From assembly GCF_011752815.1 (NCBI RefSeq), contig NZ_VWWV01000004.1, positions 1 through 64,000 on the forward strand: a stretch of DNA of 64,000 nucleotides, in the 5' to 3' direction. The DNA is from Enterobacter sp. Cy-643. Lineage in GTDB: Bacteria > Pseudomonadota > Gammaproteobacteria > Enterobacterales > Enterobacteriaceae. Under the pieces are notes generated by a model. The model was not told the origin of the DNA. It saw only the letters and a list, made by a program, of their open reading frames with translations, and searched no databases. Position 1 is the stretch's first letter. Every line of letters begins with the position of its first letter. A program made the position numbers and the translations under genes. This document shows positions 35,860 to 46,966 of the stretch, in pieces.

Positions 35860-36537
35860 TTACTTCCCGAACAAACGCCGCGAATTATCCTCGATCTTCC
35901 CTGAAATTCTGCGCTTCTGCATCGTTCTGCTCCAGCTTACCGACAGTCCCGCCGCCGACAAAAGCCGATGATATTGCGAGTCATCAAACGGCATATGCCA
36001 GGCAATGGCGATAGCTTCTGCCACCGTCACGTCGCTAACGCGAGAGGCCAGTTCCAGCGGTGCATCGGCGGAAACATTCCCCGCCAGAATCACCCGATAA
36101 AGCCAGCCGCAGTAGCCCGCTTCTTGCATCCGCGTTGCCATATCCTCCACGCCAAAATGGTAGTTCAGCTTAAAGCACGGGGAACGAGGCTGCGTTACCT
36201 GAATCAGCGCCTCACCCCAGCGGTAAATATCCCCCATAAAGACGTTCTTTTCCGTCATCCCTTCTGTCGACAGATTTTCACCGAAGGCCGGGGCGTTAAA
36301 CAGCTCCGCTTTATCCGGGAAGAGTTGCGCCCAGTGCTGATAATGCTCGCGCGGATAGTGGCACAGCGCCCTGTCTGGTCCGCCGTGAATCACCTTCTCC
36401 GCCTGCTCGTCTCCTTCCAGCCCAGTCTCGGTCAGGCGAAGTTCGCCGTCCACCTGAACTTTGGCGATGGCGCTGGGCCGACTCCCTTCGTAATCACGAA
36501 TTTGGCCGGCGTAAACCTGAAGCGGATAGCGGTGCAT
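35860..36537 (-). CDS. yiiM: MOSC-domain protein YiiM
   Basis: A 225-residue protein. The MOSC domain (about 40-160) includes ALCHYPREHYQHW and the conserved Cys in QPRSPCFKLNYHFG. The family binds molybdenum cofactor; E. coli YiiM reduces N-hydroxylated compounds such as 6-hydroxylaminopurine. It is next to sodA, as in E. coli, but the intervening gene order (kdgT between them) is absent here. It starts at ATG 36537. Confidence 0.92.
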   Translation of the reverse strand: MHRYPLQVYAGQIRDYEGSRPSAIAKVQVDGELRLTETGLEGDEQAEKVIHGGPDRALCHYPREHYQHWAQLFPDKAELFNAPAFGENLSTEGMTEKNVFMGDIYRWGEALIQVTQPRSPCFKLNYHFGVEDMATRMQEAGYCGWLYRVILAGNVSADAPLELASRVSDVTVAEAIAIAWHMPFDDSQYHRLLSAAGLSVSWSRTMQKRRISGKIEDNSRRLFGK

Positions 36538-36561
36538 AAGCGACTCCCTGCGAAATAGACA

Positions 36562-36588
36562 TAAAAAAAGCGAGCCATCAGGCTCGCT
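36562..36588 (-). terminator. sodA intrinsic terminator
   Basis: Read on minus, AGCGAGCC-TGAT-GGCTCGCT (stem 36569-36576 with 36581-36588) is followed by TTTTTTTAT. It lies 23 bp after the sodA stop. Confidence 0.9.
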
Positions 36589-36610
36589 TCTCTAAGGTCG
36601 TATTGCAACC

Positions 36611-37231
36611 TTATTTTTTAGCGGCGAAACGTGCTGCTGCTTCGTCCCAGTTAACCACGTTCCAGAACTCTTTCGCGTAGTCCGGGCGACGGTTCTGGAA
36701 TTTCAGGTAGTAAGCGTGTTCCCAAACGTCCAGGCCTACAATCGGGAAGCCGGAAGCGCCGGAGACAGCTTCACCCATCAGCGGGCTGTCCTGGTTTGCA
36801 GTAGACACTACAGCCAGTTTGTCGCCTTTCAGTACCAGCCACGCCCAGCCGGAGCCGAAACGGGTAGCAGCTGCTTTTTCGAACTCAGCTTTGAACGCGT
36901 CAACGCTGCCGAAATCGCGCTCGATAGCGGCTTTCAGGTCACCCTTCAGCTCGGTGCCTTTTTTCAGGCCTTTCCAGAAGAAGCTGTGGTTAGCGTGGCC
37001 GCCGGCGTTGTTACGCAGTACGGTTTTCTTATCCGCTGGCAGCTGATCCAGTTTGGTAATCAGCTCTTCAGCAGACAGGCTGGCAAACTCAGGCAGGGAT
37101 TCCAGCGCGGCGTTCGCGTTGTTAACGTAGGCCTGGTGGTGTTTGCTGTGGTGGATTTCCATGGTTTCTTTATCGAAATGCGGTTCCAGCGCGTCGTAAG
37201 CGTAAGGCAGGGATGGCAGTGTATAGCTCAT
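36611..37231 (-). CDS. sodA: Manganese superoxide dismutase
   Basis: A 206-residue Mn/Fe-SOD-family enzyme. The metal ligands appear in [17 protein letters not shown] (His27), [10 protein letters not shown] (His82) and [13 protein letters not shown] (Asp, His). It removes superoxide in the cytoplasm. I chose ATG 37231 ([20 protein letters not shown]) to match the family start; the in-frame ATG five codons upstream is less likely. A Fur box upstream fits iron repression. Confidence 0.96.
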   Translation of the reverse strand: MSYTLPSLPYAYDALEPHFDKETMEIHHSKHHQAYVNNANAALESLPEFASLSAEELITKLDQLPADKKTVLRNNAGGHANHSFFWKGLKKGTELKGDLKAAIERDFGSVDAFKAEFEKAAATRFGSGWAWLVLKGDKLAVVSTANQDSPLMGEAVSGASGFPIVGLDVWEHAYYLKFQNRRPDYAKEFWNVVNWDEAAARFAAKK

Positions 37232-37295
37232 ATTCATCGTCTCCATTAACGTAGAGCGGCTGTAGTGCTGTTAACGCCGCGTAATCAGTCGGTTC

Positions 37296-37331
37296 ATTAT
37301 AGTTAATTAAATGATATTGAAAATGTTTATC
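37296..37331 (-). promoter_or_regulatory. sodA promoter with Fur box
   Basis: A TATAAT -10 on minus lies at 37296-37301. A 19-mer beginning GATATTGAAAATGTTTATC (37313-37331) matches the Fur consensus at 15 of 19 positions and covers the -35 region. Iron-Fur repression of sodA is well established in E. coli. I did not identify SoxS or ArcA sites. Confidence 0.7.
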
Positions 37332-37636
37332 AATGCCGTACTTAGCGTGTGGTTATAACTTTTCTTCATGAAACCACGGCTTACGGCTATAACGCAGCGG
37401 GTAAAAAGTCCCTCTTCGCAGAGTAGCGACGGATTGTTACCCGGTCGTGACGTTAAGCTTTGGCAGGGAAAGGGGGATAACAAACTGTGATCGCCATCAG
37501 CAGCATTCTCTGATTTTTGCCAGCTTCCCCCGGCGTGCGGCACTGCCCTAAAGGTTAGCCGGTTGCTCACTCTTTAGACTCGTTGATATTGCAGGCTGTC
37601 GCAGAGGCGACGGCCCAAAAACAGCGAGGGTTAATC
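37332..37636. other. sodA-rhaT intergenic region
   Basis: About 300 bp between the divergent sodA and rhaT genes. It must hold the rhaT promoter and its RhaS and CRP sites. I could not place them with confidence. No coding region is supported. Confidence 0.4.
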
Positions 37637-38674
37637 ATGAGCAATGCAATCACGATGGGGATCCTGTGGCATCTGATCGGTGCCGCCAGCGCCGCCTGTT
37701 TTTATGCCCCGTTTAAAAAAGTGCGGCACTGGTCCTGGGAAACCATGTGGTCCGTCGGCGGGATTGTCTCCTGGCTTATCCTGCCCTGGGCGGTGAGTGC
37801 CGTACTGCTGCCCGATTTCTGGGGTTATTACGGCTCGTTCAGCGCGGCCACGCTGCTGTCTGTGTTTTTGTTTGGTGCCATGTGGGGCATCGGTAATATC
37901 AATTATGGCCTGACGATGCGCTATCTGGGAATGTCGATGGGGATTGGCATCGCCATCGGCATCACGCTGATTGTCGGCACATTACTGACCCCGATCATCA
38001 ATGGCAAATTTGCCATGCTGACGGGTACGCCAGGCGGACGCATGACGCTCCTTGGCGTGCTGGTGGCGCTTATCGGTGTGGCTATTGTGACCTGGGCAGG
38101 CCTGCTAAAAGAGCGTCAGATGGGGATTAAAGCGGAAGAATTTAACCTGAAAAAAGGGCTGCTGCTGGCGGTGATCTGCGGCATTTTTTCCGCCGGTATG
38201 TCATTTGCGATGGATGCAGCGAAGCCCATGCATCAGGCGGCGTCGAATCTTGGCGTCGATCCGCTTTATATTGCCCTGCCAAGCTATGTGGTGATCATGG
38301 GGGGCGGGGCCGTTATTAATCTGGGCTTCTGCTTTATCCGGCTGGTAAAAGTAAAGAAATTGTCGGTAAAAGCTGATTTCTCGCTGGCAAAATCGCTGAT
38401 TGTCACCAACCTGATTTTATCGGCACTTGGCGGCCTGATGTGGTATCTGCAATTCTTCTTCTACGCCTGGGGGCACGCTAAAATTCCGGCACAGTATGAC
38501 TACATGAGCTGGATGCTGCATATGAGTTTCTATGTGCTCTGCGGCGGGCTGGTAGGGTTAATCATGAAGGAGTGGAAGTCCGCGGGGCGCAGGCCGGTTG
38601 GCGTACTGGCGATGGGCTGCCTGACGATCATTCTTGCCGCCAATATCGTCGGTATGGGCATGGCTAACGGATGA
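37637..38674 (+). CDS. rhaT: L-rhamnose:proton symporter RhaT
   Basis: A 345-residue inner-membrane transporter with ten predicted helices. Its N-terminus [20 protein letters not shown] is nearly that of E. coli RhaT. I chose ATG 37637 for this reason; the in-frame start 54 bp upstream adds a non-membrane extension. It converges on rhaR with 3 bp between stops. Confidence 0.96.
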   Translation: MSNAITMGILWHLIGAASAACFYAPFKKVRHWSWETMWSVGGIVSWLILPWAVSAVLLPDFWGYYGSFSAATLLSVFLFGAMWGIGNINYGLTMRYLGMSMGIGIAIGITLIVGTLLTPIINGKFAMLTGTPGGRMTLLGVLVALIGVAIVTWAGLLKERQMGIKAEEFNLKKGLLLAVICGIFSAGMSFAMDAAKPMHQAASNLGVDPLYIALPSYVVIMGGGAVINLGFCFIRLVKVKKLSVKADFSLAKSLIVTNLILSALGGLMWYLQFFFYAWGHAKIPAQYDYMSWMLHMSFYVLCGGLVGLIMKEWKSAGRRPVGVLAMGCLTIILAANIVGMGMANG

Positions 38675-38677
38675 GGC

Positions 38678-39526
38678 TTAACGAAAACGCTGGCGCCATA
38701 ACCTTGGCGTTACGCCCGTCTCTTTAGTGAACACCACGGAAAAATAGTTACTGTCCTCGAAGCCGCACTGGGCGGCAATTTCGCTGATCAGCAGTTCGCT
38801 GTGGCGCAGCAGATACTGCGCCTGGCAAATACCGAGCTGGCGCAGGTACTGGTTTAGCGTCATGCCCGTTTGCTGGCGAAACAAGGCACGCATCTGCCGC
38901 TCTGTTACCTGATGGTGGTGGCAAAACAGCTTGAAATCAAACGGCTCGTCAAGGCTGTTTCCTAGCGCGGCCATCAGCAGATCCAGCGTTTCACCCTCAC
39001 GCAGGCTGGTGGCATCGGCCACCCGGTAGCGATGGCGGCGCAGGGTTATCAGCAGTTGTAAAAACAAGCTTTCCGACAGGCAGCGTGACAGTGGGTCCGT
39101 TTTCGGGCTTTCATGCTCAAGCTGCCCGATTATCTGACGTACCTGCGCCATGCCCTGGCTGCTCAGACGCCAGCGCGGATCGCTACCGTCAGGCATGGCT
39201 GGATTATGCAGAAGATCGGCCCAGTCGACGTTTAGCGCCAACCTTTCCGGGCAGTAAATGATGTTATGTAGCACCAGCTCATGCACCGACTCATAGCCGT
39301 GCCGATCCTCCGCGCGGATATAAAACAAATCCCCGCAGGTAATACGCCAGGGCCTGCCGTTAAGCATGTGCAGCCCGTTGCCGCGCCATACTACGACCAG
39401 TTCGCAAAAATCATGGGTATGCTCGGCAAAAACGTTTTGCGGATAGCGGTCGGCCACCGCTACCGGCTGCGCATCCGAGGCAAAAAAATCCGCTTTCTTT
39501 AGTATCAACTGGCCTGGCACAGACAT
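38678..39526 (-). CDS. rhaR: AraC-family activator RhaR
   Basis: A 282-residue regulator. The N-terminal cupin-like rhamnose-binding domain contains [18 protein letters not shown]. The C-terminal AraC helix-turn-helix pair contains [20 protein letters not shown] (about 245-264). In E. coli RhaR with rhamnose activates rhaSR. It lies 67 bp downstream of rhaS on the same strand. Confidence 0.93.
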   Translation of the reverse strand: MSVPGQLILKKADFFASDAQPVAVADRYPQNVFAEHTHDFCELVVVWRGNGLHMLNGRPWRITCGDLFYIRAEDRHGYESVHELVLHNIIYCPERLALNVDWADLLHNPAMPDGSDPRWRLSSQGMAQVRQIIGQLEHESPKTDPLSRCLSESLFLQLLITLRRHRYRVADATSLREGETLDLLMAALGNSLDEPFDFKLFCHHHQVTERQMRALFRQQTGMTLNQYLRQLGICQAQYLLRHSELLISEIAAQCGFEDSNYFSVVFTKETGVTPRLWRQRFR

Positions 39527-39593
39527 TGCTCCGTTACTGAATGACCTGAAAGTATTGAGTTTTTTTGCCTAAAAAACGGTGATGGTCTCCGCG

Positions 39594-40430
39594 TTACGCA
39601 AATTCGCGATCGAGTCCCTGGCGTACGGCGCGAGGGCTGCAGGAAAACTCGCGTTTAAACAGCGTGGAGAAATGGTTGCTGTCGCCAAAGCCGCACTGGA
39701 AGGCGATATTCGTGATGTTCTCTTCGCTGTGGCGCAGCAAATAGCGCGCTTTAATCAGGCGTAGCCGGTTGAGGTAGCGCTGCGGCGTCAGGCCGGTTTT
39801 CTGCTTTAGCTGGCGGTGCAGCGTACGAAGGGAGAGCGTAAAAGACGCTGCCAGCTGCTCCCAGCAAACCTCCTCGGCATAATTCTCTTCAAGCCAGGCG
39901 ACAAGCTGGTTTAAGCGCTCGTCGGCTCCGCCCCCGTTCTCTGCCTGATTAGCCTGCCGGAGCAGCATCAGAAGCTGCATAAACAGAAGCTCACGGTTGG
40001 CAACCGAGTGGTCGTCGCTTGCGCCGCTCAGGCTCTCAAAGCGGTCAATAAACCCTTTAACCTGATGCAATACGCTCTGGCTTATGCGCCAGTGGGCGGG
40101 GTAGTTGCCGTCCCGTTCCTGAGGGAGCAGCTTTTCGAATCCGGAAAGAAAACAAAAAGCCTGAGCTTCCCGATGGAGGATGTTTGTCAGGCAAAGATTT
40201 TCGGTGTGCTCAAACAGGTGACGATCGTGGTCGCGAACAAAACAGACTGAGCCGCCGCTCAGGGTATAGGGTTGCCCGTTGAAAATGTGGCATCCGGTGC
40301 CGTGCTCCACGATAATAATTTCACTAAAATCATGGTGATGCTCAGGGAAATCTGGCTGAGGCAGGCGAGGTTCAATGGTCACTGATATCGAGGTTTCCGG
40401 GAAAAAATCAACGCTGTGTAATACCGTCAT
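39594..40430 (-). CDS. rhaS: AraC-family activator RhaS
   Basis: A 278-residue regulator. The N-terminal sensing domain includes [20 protein letters not shown], and the C-terminal helix-turn-helix region includes [20 protein letters not shown]. In E. coli RhaS with rhamnose activates rhaBAD and rhaT. It is the first gene of the rhaSR unit and diverges from rhaB. It is distinguished from RhaR by this position and by sequence. Confidence 0.93.
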   Translation of the reverse strand: MTVLHSVDFFPETSISVTIEPRLPQPDFPEHHHDFSEIIIVEHGTGCHIFNGQPYTLSGGSVCFVRDHDRHLFEHTENLCLTNILHREAQAFCFLSGFEKLLPQERDGNYPAHWRISQSVLHQVKGFIDRFESLSGASDDHSVANRELLFMQLLMLLRQANQAENGGGADERLNQLVAWLEENYAEEVCWEQLAASFTLSLRTLHRQLKQKTGLTPQRYLNRLRLIKARYLLRHSEENITNIAFQCGFGDSNHFSTLFKREFSCSPRAVRQGLDREFA

Positions 40431-40741
40431 GACTGCCTCCTGCCGTACTGAATGTCGCTCGATAGTAGAGAACGCTGCCCGACAGCACCTTAAATTTTTG
40501 ACGCAAAATCGCGCAAAAAGCGCTCGTTTTTGAAGATAAGACGGGCTTTGTTGGAAAATGCGCGTGCGGTCACAGGCCAGGGCACAGACCGCTCTGAGGC
40601 GGCTAAAGCAAAAGTGTGAACTGCCTTTCGTTCACCTTTGCCTCCTTGCCAGACGTGGCTGGCCGCTGTCAGTAAGGCGAAGGTAGGGGCAGACTGACAT
40701 TTTTAGACTGATGGGTAATGACTCCAATAAGGACACCCATC
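40431..40741. promoter_or_regulatory. rhaS-rhaB divergent regulatory region
   Basis: A 311-bp spacer comparable to the E. coli rhaSR-rhaBAD region, which holds RhaS, RhaR and CRP sites. A TAGACT -10-like hexamer at 40704-40709 suits rhaB. AAGGA (40729-40733) precedes the rhaB ATG. Individual activator sites could not be assigned with confidence. Confidence 0.5.
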
Positions 40742-42214
40742 ATGACCCTTCGCCACAGCGTTGCCGTTGACCTCGGTGCCTCCAGCGGCCGCGTAATGCT
40801 GGCCCGTTTCGACGCGTCCTCCCGGCATCTCTCCTTGCGTGAAATTCACCGCTTTACCAATCGCCTGGTCCGCATTGACGGCTATGACTGCTGGGATCTG
40901 GATAGCCTCGAAGCTGAAATACGTTTTGGGCTACAACAAGCCTGCGATGAAGGCGTACGCATTGAAAGTATTGGTATCGATACCTGGGGCGTGGACTTCG
41001 TGCTGGTGGACGAAAACGGCAGCCGGATTGGCCTGCCCGTCTCCTATCGCGATAGCCGAACGGACGGCGTAATGGCGCGAGCTGTGAGCGAGCCTGGGCG
41101 TGAAGAGATTTACCGCCGCAGCGGCATCCAGTTCTTACCCTTCAATACGCTGTATCAACTTCGTGCTTTGGTTGAGCAACGCCCTGAGTGGGTGAAGCGA
41201 ACGGCGCATGCTCTGCTTATCCCAGATTATTTCTGTTTTCGCCTGACCGGCGTGCTGAACTGGGAATACACCAACGCCACCACAACCCAGATGATAAATA
41301 TCCACACCGACAGCTGGGACAGACAGCTGCTGGCGTGGGCTGGCGTTCCTGAGCGCTGGTTCGGAAAGCCAACCTACCCCGGCGTGGCGATCGGGGAATG
41401 GGTCTGTCGCGAAGGTAACAAGATCCCGGTAGTCAGCGTTGCCACGCACGATACGGCCAGCGCGGTGATTGCTGCTCCGCTGACGGGTAACCATGCGGCT
41501 TATCTCTCCTCCGGTACCTGGTCGTTGATGGGCTTTGAAAGCAAAACGCCCTGCGTCAGCGAGGCCGCGCTGGCGGCCAATATCACTAACGAAGGCGGTG
41601 CGGAAGGACGCTACCGGGTACTGAAAAACATCATGGGGCTGTGGCTGCTGCAGCGTGTTTCCCGCGAAAGATCGATCACGGATATCGCAGAGCTTATTGG
41701 CCTCGCTCAGCAGCTACCCGGCTGCCGCTTTACCATCAACCCCAACGACGATCGCTTTATTAACCCCGAGAGTATGTGCCGTGAGATTCAGGCTGCCTGC
41801 CGCGAGGCGAACCAGCCCGTGCCGGAAAGCGATGCAGAGCTTGCGCGCTGTATTTTCGACAGCCTGGCTTTGCTCTATGCCGGGGTACTGCACGAGCTGG
41901 AAATGTTGCGGGGCCAGGCTTTTGACTGTCTGCATATCGTCGGCGGCGGTAGCCAGAATCATTTTCTCAACCAGCTTTGTGCTGACGCCTGCGGGATCCC
42001 CGTTGTTGCCGGGCCGGTGGAGGCTTCAGCGCTGGGAAACATTGGCTGTCAGCTGATGGCGCTGGACGTTATTCCTGACGTAAACGCTTTTCGCCATCTT
42101 GTGCGCCAAAACAGCAATCTCATTTCCTTCATGCCGACCCCGGACAGTGACATTTGCCGCCACGTCGGGCTGCAACGGCAAAACATTCAGACACGTAAGG
42201 AGCTTTACGCATGA
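40742..42214 (+). CDS. rhaB: L-rhamnulokinase
   Basis: A 490-residue FGGY-family kinase that phosphorylates L-rhamnulose. The N-terminal phosphate loop is [14 protein letters not shown] (about 7-20), and later blocks include SHDTASAV-like [25 protein letters not shown] and [10 protein letters not shown] chose ATG 40742 ([16 protein letters not shown]), in line with E. coli RhaB; an in-frame ATG eight codons upstream lacks a ribosome site. The stop overlaps the rhaA start by 4 bp. Confidence 0.96.
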   Translation: MTLRHSVAVDLGASSGRVMLARFDASSRHLSLREIHRFTNRLVRIDGYDCWDLDSLEAEIRFGLQQACDEGVRIESIGIDTWGVDFVLVDENGSRIGLPVSYRDSRTDGVMARAVSEPGREEIYRRSGIQFLPFNTLYQLRALVEQRPEWVKRTAHALLIPDYFCFRLTGVLNWEYTNATTTQMINIHTDSWDRQLLAWAGVPERWFGKPTYPGVAIGEWVCREGNKIPVVSVATHDTASAVIAAPLTGNHAAYLSSGTWSLMGFESKTPCVSEAALAANITNEGGAEGRYRVLKNIMGLWLLQRVSRERSITDIAELIGLAQQLPGCRFTINPNDDRFINPESMCREIQAACREANQPVPESDAELARCIFDSLALLYAGVLHELEMLRGQAFDCLHIVGGGSQNHFLNQLCADACGIPVVAGPVEASALGNIGCQLMALDVIPDVNAFRHLVRQNSNLISFMPTPDSDICRHVGLQRQNIQTRKELYA

Positions 42215-43473
42215 CGACACAAATCGAAGAAGCATGGGCCCTGGCGAAACAGCGTTTTGCCGAGGTAGGCGTTGATGTGGAAGAGGCTTTACGCCAGCTC
42301 GACCGCCTGCCCGTCTCCATACACTGCTGGCAGGGCGATGACGTGGCCGGGTTTGAAAACCCCGAAGGTGAGTTAAGCGGCGGCATCCAGGCAACGGGCA
42401 ACTACCCGGGTAAAGCGCGTAATCCGGCTGAACTGCGCGCCGATCTGGACTGCGCCCTGAACCTGATTCCGGGACCAAAGCGTCTGAATTTGCATGCGAT
42501 TTATCTCGAGTCCGACGAACCTGTCTCTCGCGATCGCATCAAGCCCGAGCATTTCAAAAACTGGGTTGCGTGGGCTAAAAAACACGGTCTGGGGCTGGAT
42601 TTTAACCCTTCCTGCTTCTCTCACCCGCTGAGTGCGGACGGTTTTACGCTGTCACACGCCAATGATGAAACCCGCCAGTTCTGGATCGATCATGTGAAAG
42701 CCTGCCGTAAAATATCGGCTTACTTCGGCGAACAGCTGGGAACGCCATCGGTGATGAATATCTGGATCCCGGACGGCATGAAAGATATCACCGTCGACCG
42801 TCTCGGCCCGCGCAGGCGCCTCGTGGAGGCACTGGATGACGCTACGGCTGAAAAACTTAACCCGGCACACCACATTGATGCGGTGGAAAGCAAACTGTTC
42901 GGTATCGGCGCGGAAAGCTACACCGTTGGCTCCAGTGAATTTTACTTCGGCTATGCCACCAGCCGCCAGACGGCCCTGTGCCTCGATGCTGGCCATTTCC
43001 ATCCCACCGAAGTGATATCCGACAAAATCTCCAGCGCCATGCTCTACATCCCTCGCCTGTTGCTGCACGTCAGCCGCCCGGTACGCTGGGACAGCGACCA
43101 CGTTGTGCTGCTGGACGACGAGACCCAGGCTATCGCCAGCGAAATCATCCGTCACGACCTGTTTGACCGCGTCCATATTGGCCTCGACTTCTTTGATGCC
43201 TCAATCAACCGCGTTGCCGCCTGGGTTATCGGCACGCGCAACATGAAGAAAGCCCTGCTACGCGCCCTGCTTGAGCCTACCGCACAGCTTCGTCAACTGG
43301 AGCTGGCAGGTGATTACACCGCCCGCCTGGCGCTGCTTGAAGAGCAGAAATGTCTGCCGTGGCAGGCCGTCTGGGAGATGTACTGCCTGCGCCACGACAC
43401 TCCAGCGGATGCCTCCTGGCTGAGCACTGTTCGCCAGTATGAACAGCAAATTTTAGCGCAGCGCGTGAATTGA
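42211..43473 (+). CDS. rhaA: L-rhamnose isomerase
   Basis: A 420-residue metal-dependent isomerase (L-rhamnose to L-rhamnulose) with a TIM-barrel fold. Conserved segments include [36 protein letters not shown] and [18 protein letters not shown], which carry metal ligands. It is one residue longer than E. coli RhaA. It is coupled to rhaB. A repeat cluster separates it from rhaD. Confidence 0.96.
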   Translation: MTTQIEEAWALAKQRFAEVGVDVEEALRQLDRLPVSIHCWQGDDVAGFENPEGELSGGIQATGNYPGKARNPAELRADLDCALNLIPGPKRLNLHAIYLESDEPVSRDRIKPEHFKNWVAWAKKHGLGLDFNPSCFSHPLSADGFTLSHANDETRQFWIDHVKACRKISAYFGEQLGTPSVMNIWIPDGMKDITVDRLGPRRRLVEALDDATAEKLNPAHHIDAVESKLFGIGAESYTVGSSEFYFGYATSRQTALCLDAGHFHPTEVISDKISSAMLYIPRLLLHVSRPVRWDSDHVVLLDDETQAIASEIIRHDLFDRVHIGLDFFDASINRVAAWVIGTRNMKKALLRALLEPTAQLRQLELAGDYTARLALLEEQKCLPWQAVWEMYCLRHDTPADASWLSTVRQYEQQILAQRVN

Positions 43474-43570
43474 CCCTCATCCCGGCCTCTCCCTGAAAGG
43501 GAGAGGGGGAAACCGACATGCTTACTGAACAATACCCTCGCCCCTTTGGGGAAAGGGTCAGGATGAGGGG
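43474..43570. repeat. GC-rich interspersed palindromes, locus 4 (rhaA-rhaD)
   Basis: Outer arms CCCTCATCC (from 43474) and GGATGAGGGG (ending 43570) are inverted. Inside are CTCTCCC-TGAAA-GGGAGAGGGG and CCCTCGCCCC-TTTGGGGAAAGGG. The cluster lies inside the rhaBAD transcript. Confidence 0.8.
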
Positions 43571-43603
43571 CCGTCTTCATCCTTCTTTAAGGAACACGAA
43601 ACA

Positions 43604-44428
43604 ATGCAGAACATCCTCAATTCATGGTTTATTCAGGACATGGTGAAGGCCACCAGCGATATGTGGCTAAAGGGCTGGGACGAGCGCAACGGCGGCAATA
43701 TTAGCCTGCGGCTGGATGCCGAAGACGTCGAATATTACCGCGACCAATTCAGCCAGGCACCGCACTGCGTCGCGCTAAGCCAGCCCGCAGAAATGCTGGC
43801 GGGAAGCTGGTTTTTGGTGACCGGCTCAGGCAAGTTTTTCCGTAACGTTCAGCTCGATCCGGCGGACAACCTGGCGCTGCTGCAGGTCAGCGGTGATGGC
43901 CAGTCCTACAACATCCACTGGGGGCTGACCAACGGCGGGATGCCAACGTCAGAACTCGCGGCACATTTCCAGTCCCACGCGGTACGCAAGCTCATCTCCG
44001 GCGGGAAAGATCGGGTGATCATGCATTGCCACGCCACCAACCTGATTGCGCTGAGCTACGTCCTGCCGTTGGAGAACGCAGCCTTCACGCGCCAGCTTTG
44101 GGAAGGCAGTACCGAATGCCTGGTGGTCTTCCCGGAGGGTATCGGCATTGTGCCGTGGAAGGTACCTGGCACTGACGACATAGGCAACGCCACCGCGGAT
44201 CAAATGCGCGCTCACAGCCTGGTGCTGTGGCCTCATCATGGCATTTTTGGCACCGGACCCACGCTCGACGAAGCCTTTGGCCTGATAGACACCGCAGAGA
44301 AGTCCGCTGAAATTCTGGTGAAAGTCTATTCGATGGGCGGCATGAAGCAGACTATCACTCGCACGGAACTGGTGGCACTTGGCGAGCGTTTCGGCGTCAC
44401 GCCGCTTGCAGAGGCACTTAAGGATTGA
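43604..44428 (+). CDS. rhaD: L-rhamnulose-1-phosphate aldolase
   Basis: A 274-residue zinc-dependent class II aldolase that splits rhamnulose 1-phosphate into dihydroxyacetone phosphate and L-lactaldehyde. The zinc ligands lie in [14 protein letters not shown] and [13 protein letters not shown], with the catalytic acidic residue in [12 protein letters not shown]. The length matches E. coli RhaD. fucO follows after 10 bp. Confidence 0.96.
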   Translation: MQNILNSWFIQDMVKATSDMWLKGWDERNGGNISLRLDAEDVEYYRDQFSQAPHCVALSQPAEMLAGSWFLVTGSGKFFRNVQLDPADNLALLQVSGDGQSYNIHWGLTNGGMPTSELAAHFQSHAVRKLISGGKDRVIMHCHATNLIALSYVLPLENAAFTRQLWEGSTECLVVFPEGIGIVPWKVPGTDDIGNATADQMRAHSLVLWPHHGIFGTGPTLDEAFGLIDTAEKSAEILVKVYSMGGMKQTITRTELVALGERFGVTPLAEALKD

Positions 44429-44438
44429 GGAGCAAAAG

Positions 44439-45587
44439 ATGAGTTTTATGCTGGCACTACCCAAAATCAGCCTGCACGGAGCGGGCGCCATTGGCGATAT
44501 GGTGGAACTCATCGCCGAAAAACGCTGGGGCAAAGCGTTAGTGGTAACCGACGGACAACTGGTGAAAATGGGGCTATTAGATAGCCTGTTTGCGGCGCTG
44601 GACGCGCATCACCTGCCTTACGAACTGTTTGATGAAGTGTTCCCCAACCCGACCGAAGCGCTGGTGCAAAAAGGCATCACAAGATTTAACCTGGCCGACT
44701 GCGACTACCTCATTGCTTTCGGCGGCGGCAGCCCGATTGATACGGCGAAAGCGGTGAAAATCCTAACCGCAAACCCGGGGCTTTCCGTGCATTATTCCGG
44801 TGTAGGGAAAGTAAAAAATGGCGGAGTTCCTCTGGTGGCGATTAACACCACGGCGGGCACGGCGGCGGAAATGACCAGCAATGCGGTGATTACCGACAGC
44901 GAGCGTCAGGTGAAGGCGGTGATCATCGACACCAACCTTATCCCGGATATTGCCGTGGATGATGCCAGCGTGATGCTGAATATTCCGTCCTCCATTACCG
45001 CTGCAACGGGGATGGATGCGCTTACCCACGCCGTTGAAGCCTATGTTTCCGTTAGCGCACATCCGCTAACGGATGCCAACGCGCTGGAGGCTATTCGCCT
45101 GATAAACACCTGGCTGCCGAAAGCCGTAGAGGACGGGCAGAACCTGGACGCGCGTGAAATGATGGCCTACGGCCAATACCTCGCGGGGATGGCGTTCAAC
45201 AGCGCGGGGTTGGGACTGGTACATGCGATGGCACACCAGCCGGGCGCGACGCATAACCTGCCGCACGGCGTTTGTAATGCGATTTTGCTGCCGGTTGTTG
45301 AAGCCTTTAACCGACCCAATGCGGTGTCTCGCTTTGCCCGCCTGGCGCAGGCTATGGGGAATGATACTCAGGGGCTGACAGACGAACAGGCAAGCTATAA
45401 AGCCATCGAAGCGATTCGTGTGTTATCCGCCAGGGTTGGCATCCCGTCCGGCTTTCGGGAGCTTGGCGTTCAGCCTGCCGATATTGAAGGCTGGCTGGAC
45501 AAGGCGCTGGCCGACCCGTGCGCGCCGTGTAACCCAAGAAACGCCTCGCGTGAAGAGATTCGCCAGCTTTATCTGGAGGCGCTGTGA
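44439..45587 (+). CDS. fucO: Lactaldehyde reductase (iron-dependent alcohol dehydrogenase, FucO type)
   Basis: A 382-residue group III alcohol dehydrogenase that reduces L-lactaldehyde to L-1,2-propanediol. The NAD-binding segment is [14 protein letters not shown] (about 93-106). The iron ligands lie in the region [14 protein letters not shown] and in [23 protein letters not shown] chose ATG 44439 ([17 protein letters not shown]), preceded by GAGGAG. Its place between rhaD and rhaM puts it under rhamnose control, unlike E. coli fucO in the fucose locus. The next gene overlaps by 4 bp. Confidence 0.92.
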   Translation: MSFMLALPKISLHGAGAIGDMVELIAEKRWGKALVVTDGQLVKMGLLDSLFAALDAHHLPYELFDEVFPNPTEALVQKGITRFNLADCDYLIAFGGGSPIDTAKAVKILTANPGLSVHYSGVGKVKNGGVPLVAINTTAGTAAEMTSNAVITDSERQVKAVIIDTNLIPDIAVDDASVMLNIPSSITAATGMDALTHAVEAYVSVSAHPLTDANALEAIRLINTWLPKAVEDGQNLDAREMMAYGQYLAGMAFNSAGLGLVHAMAHQPGATHNLPHGVCNAILLPVVEAFNRPNAVSRFARLAQAMGNDTQGLTDEQASYKAIEAIRVLSARVGIPSGFRELGVQPADIEGWLDKALADPCAPCNPRNASREEIRQLYLEAL

Positions 45588-45898
45588 TCAGGAAAGCTTT
45601 TGCTATGCAGGTTAATCCTGACGCCCACGAAGAGTATCAGCGCCGTCATTCGCCGATTTGGCCCGAGCTGGAAGAGGTGCTTAAACGGCACGGCGCTCAT
45701 CACTATGCGATCTATCTGGACGAACAGCGTCATCTGCTGTTTGCCACGGTAGAAATTGAGTCCGAAGCGCTCTGGAATGCCGTGGCCGGGACCGAAGTTT
45801 GCCTGCGCTGGTGGCAGCATATGCGCGACATCATGCCCTGCAACCCGGACGGCAGCCCGGTCAGTCAGGCGCTAAAAGAAGTGTTCTGGCTTGAATAA
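45584..45898 (+). CDS. rhaM: L-rhamnose mutarotase
   Basis: A 104-residue dimeric enzyme that interconverts alpha and beta anomers of L-rhamnose. It aligns over the full length with E. coli RhaM ([20 protein letters not shown]), including the catalytic His in [11 protein letters not shown] and the WW motif RWWQHM. It is last in the rha operon, overlaps fucO by 4 bp, and is followed by a strong terminator. Confidence 0.95.
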   Translation: MIRKAFAMQVNPDAHEEYQRRHSPIWPELEEVLKRHGAHHYAIYLDEQRHLLFATVEIESEALWNAVAGTEVCLRWWQHMRDIMPCNPDGSPVSQALKEVFWLE

Positions 45899-45904
45899 AA
45901 AAAC

Positions 45905-45927
45905 AAGGCCCGGTTTCCGGGCCTTTT
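45905..45927. terminator. Bidirectional terminator between rhaM and cheV
   Basis: A perfect 9-bp stem AAGGCCCGG / CCGGGCCTT with a TTT loop. On plus it is followed by TTCTC. On minus, GTTTTTTTATTC follows. It lies between two convergent genes, so it can end both transcripts. Confidence 0.88.
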
Positions 45928-45935
45928 CTCATCTC

Positions 45936-46904
45936 TTAACGCGTGGCGGCGTCTTCCAGCGCTTTGTGAATCACGGAAGACAGCTCGGCGACGTCAAACT
46001 TGGCGACATAGCCGTTGGCGCCGACTTTGCGGACGTGATCTTCGTTGGCGCTGCCGGAAAGCGAGGAATGGATCACCACCGGAATGTGCTTCAGCGAAGG
46101 TTCGGTCTTAATGTTGCGGGTCAGGGTAAAACCGTCCATCTCCGGCATCTCGATATCGGTCAGCACCAGGCCGATTTTGTCGGTGATCGGCGTGCCGGAT
46201 GCTTTGGCATCGGCAGCAATAAGTTTGATTTTTTCCCAGGCTTCCAGGCCGGTTGCGTGCATGATGGCCGGAATGCCCATCCCTTTCAGGCCCTGCTCCA
46301 GCATTGATCGCGCGACTTTGGAATCTTCGGCAACAATAGCCACCGCGCCAGGCTTCAGGGTATACGTTTTCTCTTCTATCGCGGCAATATTCACATCTCT
46401 CCCGGATGGGATAATGTCATACAGGATCTGCTCCACGTCCAGCACCAGCGCCAGGTCTTTGCCGGTTAGCGGGTCGTCAATATTGGCGATGCTGGTGATA
46501 TTGCGGCTGCTGACCCCGGCCTCGGCGGCGTGCACCTGGCTCCAGTCGAGGCGAATAATGTTCTCCACGGACTCCACGGCAAACGCCTGGGTGCTGCGGG
46601 CATATTCGGTGATCAGTAATAAATTCAGGCCGGTGGTCGGCGTGCAGCCGGTGACCGCAGGCAGATCGATAACCGGGATAATCTGGTCGCGAATATTAGC
46701 CATGCCCAGCAGCGGTGATTCCATGCCTGCGGCACGGTTAATCTTCGGCATCGGCACAATTTCACGCAGCTTAAAAACGTTGATACCGTACAGCTCGGAC
46801 TTGCTGTCGTGCTGGCTGGTGCCTAAGCGGAACAGCAGCAGCTCGAACTTGTTGGATAACGCCAGGTTGGCCCTTTCATCGATATCTTTCTGAAAACTAT
46901 CCAT
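45936..46904 (-). CDS. cheV: Chemotaxis coupling protein CheV
   Basis: A 322-residue CheW-REC fusion. The N-terminal CheW-like domain (about 15-160) couples receptors to CheA (YGINVFKLREIVPMPKIN, IRDQIIPVIDL). The C-terminal receiver domain (about 185-320) has the acidic pocket (VAEDS), phosphoacceptor Asp in LVLTDIEMPEMDGF and Lys in GYVAKFD. I chose ATG 46904 (MDSFQKDIDERANLA), with GAGG six bases upstream; an ATG 12 codons earlier lacks such a site. Absent from E. coli K-12, present in Salmonella. A sigma-28 -10 lies upstream. Confidence 0.92.
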   Translation of the reverse strand: MDSFQKDIDERANLALSNKFELLLFRLGTSQHDSKSELYGINVFKLREIVPMPKINRAAGMESPLLGMANIRDQIIPVIDLPAVTGCTPTTGLNLLLITEYARSTQAFAVESVENIIRLDWSQVHAAEAGVSSRNITSIANIDDPLTGKDLALVLDVEQILYDIIPSGRDVNIAAIEEKTYTLKPGAVAIVAEDSKVARSMLEQGLKGMGIPAIMHATGLEAWEKIKLIAADAKASGTPITDKIGLVLTDIEMPEMDGFTLTRNIKTEPSLKHIPVVIHSSLSGSANEDHVRKVGANGYVAKFDVAELSSVIHKALEDAATR

Positions 46905-46966
46905 TTTAACCTCAAGTGATAACCCGGCCTCAGAACCCAACCGTACGGAGTGAATGCTTGTCTAAG

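Noticed and set aside
40607-40640. CRP site in the rhaS-rhaB spacer (TGTGAACT ... GTTCACC)
   Set aside because: The half-sites are too far apart for a standard CRP dimer site. A site is expected in this spacer, but I could not place it.
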